From NCBI GenBank assembly GCA_004563405.1, contig SFTH01000015.1, positions 1-64,000 of the forward strand: a stretch of DNA of 64,000 bases, in the 5' to 3' direction. The translations under genes were made by a program, and so were the position numbers. Under the pieces are notes generated by a model. The model did no database searches. It saw only the letters and a list, made by a program, of their open reading frames with translations, and had not been told where the DNA came from. The stretch comes from a bacterium. GTDB lineage: Bacteria; Bacillota; Clostridia; Christensenellales; Aristaeellaceae. Within the stretch, counting starts at the first letter, position 1. Each line of letters begins with the position of its first letter. Below, in pieces: positions 60,288 through 64,000 of this stretch.

Positions 60288-61669
60288 GCGAAGACCGTGC
60301 ATTTCTGGGCCGGGAGCCCGTGGGCAAGCTGCTGTTGAAGCTCGCGCTGCCCACCGTGACGGCGCAAATCATCAACATGCTCTACAACATCGTAGACCGC
60401 ATCTACATCGGCCACATTCCGGACGTGGGCGCGCTGGCCCTGACCGGCGTGGGCGTGTGCCTGCCGCTGATCATGATCGTCTCGGCCTTCGCGGCGCTGG
60501 TGAGCAACGGCGGCGCGCCCCGCGCCTCCATCTTCATGGGACAGCAGGACGCGGATTCTGCGGAAAAGACACTGGGCAACTGCCTGTGCCTCCAGATCAT
60601 CGTCTCCCTCGCGCTCACCGCCATCCTTCTGTTGTTCAACCGGCAGCTGCTGCTGGCCTTCGGCGCGAGCGAAAACACCATTGAATACGGCGTGCGCTAC
60701 ATGAATATCTACGCCGCGGGCACCCTCTTCGTCCAACTGACGCTGGGCATGAACGCCTTCATCACCGCTCAGGGCTTCGCCCGCACGGGCATGCTCTCCG
60801 TGCTCATTGGCGCGGCGGCCAACATCGTCCTCGACCCCATTTTCATCTTCGCACTGCACATGGGCGTGCAGGGCGCGGCGCTGGCCACCGTGCTCTCCCA
60901 GATGCTCTCCTGCATCTGGGTGCTCTCCTTTCTGCTGGGCAAGCGGAGCTTTCTGAAGATCCGCTCCCGGAACCTGCGGCTCAAGCCCAAAATCATCCTC
61001 CCCTGCCTGGCCCTGGGGCTCTCCGGCTTCATCATGCAGTCCAGCGAGAGCATCATCTCCGTGTGCTTCAATTCCAACCTGCTGCGCTACGGCGGCGACC
61101 TGGCCGTGGGCGCGATGACCATCCTCACCAGCGTGATGCAGTTCGCCATGCTGCCCCTGCAGGGGCTCGGCCAGGGCGCGCAGCCCATCATCAGCTACAA
61201 CTACGGCGCGCGCAACGCCGATCGCGTCCGCGCCGCCTTCCGCCTGCTGGTAAAGGTGAGCCTGTGCTATTCGCTGCTGCTGTGGGCCTGCGTCATGCTC
61301 TTCCCCCAAATCTTCGTCTCCCTCTTCACCAACGACGCCACCCTTGCAGCGTTCGCCCGCAGGGCGCTGCGGGTGTACATCGCCGCCGCCGGCATCTTCG
61401 GCTTCCAGATCGCCTGCCAGATGACCTTCCTGGCCCTGGGCAACGCGAAGGCCTCCATCTCCGTGGCGGTGATGCGCAAGTTCATCCTGCTGCTGCCCCT
61501 CATCTACATCCTGCCCGCGCTGCTGCCCTCCGACCCGGCAATGGCCGTCTATCTTGCGGAGCCCATTGCGGACTTTATCTCCGTGTGCTTTACGGCGGTG
61601 CTGTTCTTCTTCCAGTTCCGAAAATCCATGGCGCGCATCTCCGCGCCGCTCCCCTCTGCTGGAGAATAA
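60284..61669 (+). CDS. MATE family efflux transporter
   Basis: 461 residues with twelve predicted membrane helices. The first half opens 'LLLKLALPTVTAQIINMLYNIVDRIYIG', the common clostridial MATE (MepA-like) start, and contains 'GNGGAPRASIFMGQQDADSAEKTLGN'-type loop residues. The second half has 'LQGLGQGAQPIISYNYGAR'. It is likely a drug/Na+ or H+ antiporter. It is translationally coupled to its MarR regulator. Confidence 0.92.
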   Translation: MSEDRAFLGREPVGKLLLKLALPTVTAQIINMLYNIVDRIYIGHIPDVGALALTGVGVCLPLIMIVSAFAALVSNGGAPRASIFMGQQDADSAEKTLGNCLCLQIIVSLALTAILLLFNRQLLLAFGASENTIEYGVRYMNIYAAGTLFVQLTLGMNAFITAQGFARTGMLSVLIGAAANIVLDPIFIFALHMGVQGAALATVLSQMLSCIWVLSFLLGKRSFLKIRSRNLRLKPKIILPCLALGLSGFIMQSSESIISVCFNSNLLRYGGDLAVGAMTILTSVMQFAMLPLQGLGQGAQPIISYNYGARNADRVRAAFRLLVKVSLCYSLLLWACVMLFPQIFVSLFTNDATLAAFARRALRVYIAAAGIFGFQIACQMTFLALGNAKASISVAVMRKFILLLPLIYILPALLPSDPAMAVYLAEPIADFISVCFTAVLFFFQFRKSMARISAPLPSAGE

Positions 61670-61740
61670 CCGCCTTCAGGAAATGAGCCTTTGCAGCTCA
61701 CCTGCACAGGGCAAGCTCCGGTCCGCTCCGGAACACAGTG

Positions 61741-61774
61741 AAGGGGCCGCCCCACTTATGCGGGGCGGCCCCTT
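61741..61774. terminator. bidirectional terminator between the MATE and HPr-like genes
   Basis: AAGGGGCCGCCCC (61741-61753) and its exact complement (61762-61774) form a 13-bp stem between convergent genes. The T-runs are only two bases long on each side. Confidence 0.7.
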
Positions 61775-61790
61775 CGGCGCGCCTGGAATC

Positions 61791-62048
61791 TCATTCTCCG
61801 CGGCTCAGCAGCGCGCAGATGCTCGCCGCCGCGTCGCTCTCGTCCGCGCCCTCCGCGCGAACGGTCACGCGCATTCCCCGGCGCAGATCCAGCGCCAGTA
61901 TGCCGATCAGCGAGTCCACGCAGAGCCGGGTGCTCCCGCTCTCCAGATAGACCTCCGCGGCAAAGCGCGAGGCGCGCTGGGCCAGCCGCGCCGCGAAATC
62001 CGGCGTGACCACCGGGCATGCGCCAAACACAACTTCCATCTTCTGCAT
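61791..62048 (-). CDS. HPr-like protein lacking His15 (Crh-like)
   Basis: 85 residues that align without gaps to HPr over the core. Position 15 is Thr instead of the PTS phosphorylation His, and the following R17 is Asp. The regulatory Ser46 is present in 'CVDSLIGILAL', and the C-terminal 'AEGADESDAAASICALL' is HPr-like. This is the pattern of Crh, which HPr kinase phosphorylates for carbon catabolite control but which cannot transfer PTS phosphate. The position after whiA matches crh in Bacillus. The start at 62048 gives the family length; it is 14 bp past whiA. Confidence 0.82.
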   Translation of the reverse strand: MQKMEVVFGACPVVTPDFAARLAQRASRFAAEVYLESGSTRLCVDSLIGILALDLRRGMRVTVRAEGADESDAAASICALLSRGE

Positions 62049-62062
62049 CGTTTCCTGTCCTC

Positions 62063-63025
62063 TCACAATTCCAGATTCTCTCCGCTGCGCAGCTTGTCCG
62101 CGATTTCGGCGAGCTTGCGCAGGCGGGCGTTTACGCCCGATTTTCCGATCGGCGGCGTGAGCATCTCCCCGAGCCCCGCCAGGGAAGTCGCCGCGTTGTT
62201 CAAGCGCGCCTCAGCGATTTCCCGCAGCGGCGCGGGCAGCTTGTCCAGCCCCAGCTCGCCGTCTATGATGCGAATGTCTTCAATCTGTTTCAGCGCCGTC
62301 TCCATCACGCGGTTGATGTTGGAGCTGTCACAGTTCAGCTGACGGTTGACGCGGTTGCTCACATCCTTTTTGATGCGCACATTTTGCAGCGTCAGAACGG
62401 ACTGTGAGGCGCCCATCAGCGTCAACATATCGGATACATCGTCGCTCTTTTTTAAGTATACCACAAACCGCGACTTTCTGCACGCTTTTTTTGCGGAAAT
62501 TTCATAATAATTGAGGATTTTTATAACGTAATCCGCAAATTCTTCGCTGGGCGCAGCGATTTCAATGTGATACTCGATCTCCGGGTTCGCCAGCCCGCCG
62601 CTGACCATGAAGGCGCTCTTCAGAAAGGTCTTCTTGCAGCAGGCGTAGCCGACGATGCGCTCCGGCGGCGCCTGCCGCACGCCAAAGAGGGCCTCCGGAT
62701 CGTAGAGGCCCGTCTCCTGCATCAGCATTTCCGACGCCTCCTCAGGAATCACCAGCTGATAGCGGGTCATGCCGCTCAAGGAGTTGCTGCGCAGCGTGCG
62801 TATCTGCGCCGTGACGTCGAAGTGGCGCTTGAGCAGCTGAAAGTAGTGGCGCACCACCGCCGCCTCCGCCGTGGTCACCGACAGCGCGTAGCGGGGCGTC
62901 GGGCCAAAGCGATAGGAGACGCCGCCCGAGGCCAGCAGCGCCGCCGCCAGCTCCGCCCGGGAGCAGCAGCGCTCTGAACAAAGCTCGCGCGCCATTTCGG
63001 CGCGCGCATTCGATGCAAAGGACAT
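62063..63025 (-). CDS. whiA: DNA-binding protein WhiA
   Basis: 320 residues: WhiA N-terminal domain ('SFASNARAEMARELC', 'RSNSLSGMTRYQLVIP'), a LAGLIDADG-like middle part ('CKKTFLKSAFMVSGGLANPE') and a C-terminal helix-turn-helix ('LDKLPAPLREIAEARLNNA'). WhiA controls sporulation septation in actinomycetes and affects chromosome segregation and division in Bacillus. The ATG directly follows the murB stop. Confidence 0.95.
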   Translation of the reverse strand: MSFASNARAEMARELCSERCCSRAELAAALLASGGVSYRFGPTPRYALSVTTAEAAVVRHYFQLLKRHFDVTAQIRTLRSNSLSGMTRYQLVIPEEASEMLMQETGLYDPEALFGVRQAPPERIVGYACCKKTFLKSAFMVSGGLANPEIEYHIEIAAPSEEFADYVIKILNYYEISAKKACRKSRFVVYLKKSDDVSDMLTLMGASQSVLTLQNVRIKKDVSNRVNRQLNCDSSNINRVMETALKQIEDIRIIDGELGLDKLPAPLREIAEARLNNAATSLAGLGEMLTPPIGKSGVNARLRKLAEIADKLRSGENLEL

Positions 63026-63934
63026 TCAGCCCTCCCCCAGTATTCTCACTTCCGGCTCCAGCTGCACGCCGGTCTCCTCCAGCACCACGCGCTGGACGTG
63101 CTCGATCAGCGCGAGGAGCTCCGACGCGGTGGCGCCGCCGGTGTTGACGATGAAGCCCGCATGCTTGGCGCTCACCTGCGCGCCGCCGATGGCATATCCC
63201 TTCAGGCCGCACTGCTCGATCAGCGCGCCCGCAAAGTGCCCCTCCGGCCGCTTGAAGGTGGAGCCCGCGCTGGGCAGGTTCAGCGGCTGCTTCTCCCGCC
63301 TGCGGGCGTTCAGATCCTGCATGCGTGCGAGGATCGCCGCCGGATCCCCCGCTTCCAGCGCAAAGCAGGCGGAGAGCACCACGCCGCCCTCCCGCAGGGG
63401 GCGCGTCGCGCGATAGCCCATCTCCATCTCCGAAAGACTCAGCGTGCGCACTTCGCCGTCCAACAGCACCCGCGCGGAAACGAGCGCGTCGGAGAGCTGT
63501 CCGCCGTACGCACCCGCGTTCATGGCGCAGCCGCCGCCCAGCGTGCCCGGAATGCCGCTGGCAAATTCCAGTCCGGCGAGTCCCGCCGCCTGGGCGGCCG
63601 CCGCCACCCGGGAGAGCAGCGCACCCGCCTGGGCGCAGAGGCGCGCGCCGTCGATGCGAATCTCCGAAAACGACTCGCCGAGCACGATGGTCAGTCCCTT
63701 CAGGCCGCCGTCCCGCACCAGCAGGTTGGAGCCATTGCCCACCAGCTGCACGGGGACGTCCTCCTCCCGGGCCAGGCGCACGGCCGCGCACAACTCCTCC
63801 TCGCTGGAGGGGAAGAACATCCGCTCCGCGGGGCCTCCCACGCGGAACGTGGTGTGCCGCGCCATCGGCTCGTTTTCCAGCAGGCGGTCCGGGGCCAGGG
63901 CGCACAGCGCCGCCGTCAGTCTCTCAATGCTCAT
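63026..63934 (-). CDS. murB: UDP-N-acetylenolpyruvoylglucosamine reductase MurB
   Basis: 302 residues. FAD-binding motifs 'TTFRVGGPAERM' and 'GNGSNLLVRDGG', the catalytic segment 'SGIPGTLGGGCAMNAGAYGG', the Ser of 'NLPSAGSTFKRPEG' and the C-terminal Glu in 'LEPEVRILGEG'. It lacks the tyrosine loop, so it is a type II MurB as in other Firmicutes. It reduces enolpyruvyl-UDP-GlcNAc to UDP-MurNAc. The usual rapZ and yvcK genes between murB and whiA are absent here. GAGGTG precedes the ATG. Confidence 0.95.
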   Translation of the reverse strand: MSIERLTAALCALAPDRLLENEPMARHTTFRVGGPAERMFFPSSEEELCAAVRLAREEDVPVQLVGNGSNLLVRDGGLKGLTIVLGESFSEIRIDGARLCAQAGALLSRVAAAAQAAGLAGLEFASGIPGTLGGGCAMNAGAYGGQLSDALVSARVLLDGEVRTLSLSEMEMGYRATRPLREGGVVLSACFALEAGDPAAILARMQDLNARRREKQPLNLPSAGSTFKRPEGHFAGALIEQCGLKGYAIGGAQVSAKHAGFIVNTGGATASELLALIEHVQRVVLEETGVQLEPEVRILGEG

Positions 63935-63942
63935 AGCCCACC

Positions 63943-64000
63943 TCAGAAGTTAAAGTAAATGAAGGGATTGTAGCCGTTGACGGCGATGTAGCTGATGGAC
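63943..64000 (-). CDS. C-terminal end of an unidentified gene (partial)
   Basis: An open minus-strand frame runs from the window edge to a TGA at 63945-63943, ending 'YNPFIYFNF'. It stops 8 bases before murB, and the murB ribosome-binding site overlaps its end, which supports a real co-transcribed gene. Too short to identify. Confidence 0.55.
   Translation of the reverse strand, partial: SISYIAVNGYNPFIYFNF

Overview
The window is a stretch of chromosome from a GC-rich, spore-forming, anaerobic Firmicute (class Clostridia). The evidence is a SpoIVB protease, WhiA, a Crh-like HPr, an HrcA/CIRCE heat-shock operon, a C-type L31 gene next to prmC-prfA, and a biotin-dependent sodium-pump decarboxylase cluster. 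A gut Christensenellales-like lineage is my guess from the gene mix and GC content; nothing in the window proves it. I see no insertion sequence, phage gene, CRISPR array, rRNA or tRNA. Coding density is high and both strands are used in blocks.

Layout. 1-4.0 kb: the 3' part of a large Ig-like-repeat/NlpC-P60 surface protein, then spoIVB (minus). 4.2-12.0 kb, plus: tilS-hpt-ftsH, a VanW-family protein, ridA and a divergent PRPP synthetase. 12.3-15.5 kb, minus: glnS preceded by a CapA-like phosphoesterase. 15.7-21.1 kb, minus: a five-gene operon (MmdA-like carboxyltransferase, OadG, biotin carrier, OadB, OadA/5S-type carboxyltransferase). 21.3-25.1 kb, plus: two unrecognised membrane proteins and a D,D-carboxypeptidase. 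25.3-37.7 kb, minus: rho with a long repeat-rich insertion, an RNA methyltransferase, rpsU, and the hrcA-grpE-dnaK-dnaJ-prmA-rsmE-mtaB-hinT block behind a perfect CIRCE operator. 37.8-42.2 kb, plus: rpmE, a DUF1385-like protein, prmC, prfA, tsaC. 42.3-47.0 kb, minus: GrpB-family protein and a MarR-regulated heterodimeric ABC exporter. 47.2-53.6 kb, plus: small exported protein, mannitol-1-phosphate dehydrogenase family protein, M42 peptidase, GNAT, hydrolase, a Ca2+/Na+-antiporter family gene behind a yybP-ykoY-type (Mn2+) riboswitch, and DegV. 54-55.3 kb, minus: MATE exporter. 55.4-61.7 kb, plus: miaA, ROK kinase, phosphoesterase, a structured noncoding RNA, a ParB/Noc-like protein, MarR and MATE. 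61.8-64 kb, minus: murB-whiA-crh-like and the end of one more gene.

How the parts work together. Most genes are housekeeping: tRNA and ribosome modification (tilS, miaA, mtaB, tsaC, prmA, rsmE, prmC), proteostasis (ftsH, dnaK system), termination (rho, prfA) and cell wall (murB, VanW, Dac, NlpC/P60). The metabolic highlight is the membrane decarboxylase operon, which would couple biotin-dependent (trans)decarboxylation to Na+ export. Promoters are unusually easy to read: many are extended -10 (TGN-TATAAT) elements.

The points most worth a second look are the structured RNA upstream of the ParB-like gene (about 58327-58562), the chain of eight consecutive hairpins between degV and the MATE gene (53641-53947), the Rho factor with a 141-bp tandem-repeat insertion, the two-carboxyltransferase sodium-pump operon, the riboswitch-antiporter pair, and the HPr paralogue with Ser46 but no His15.
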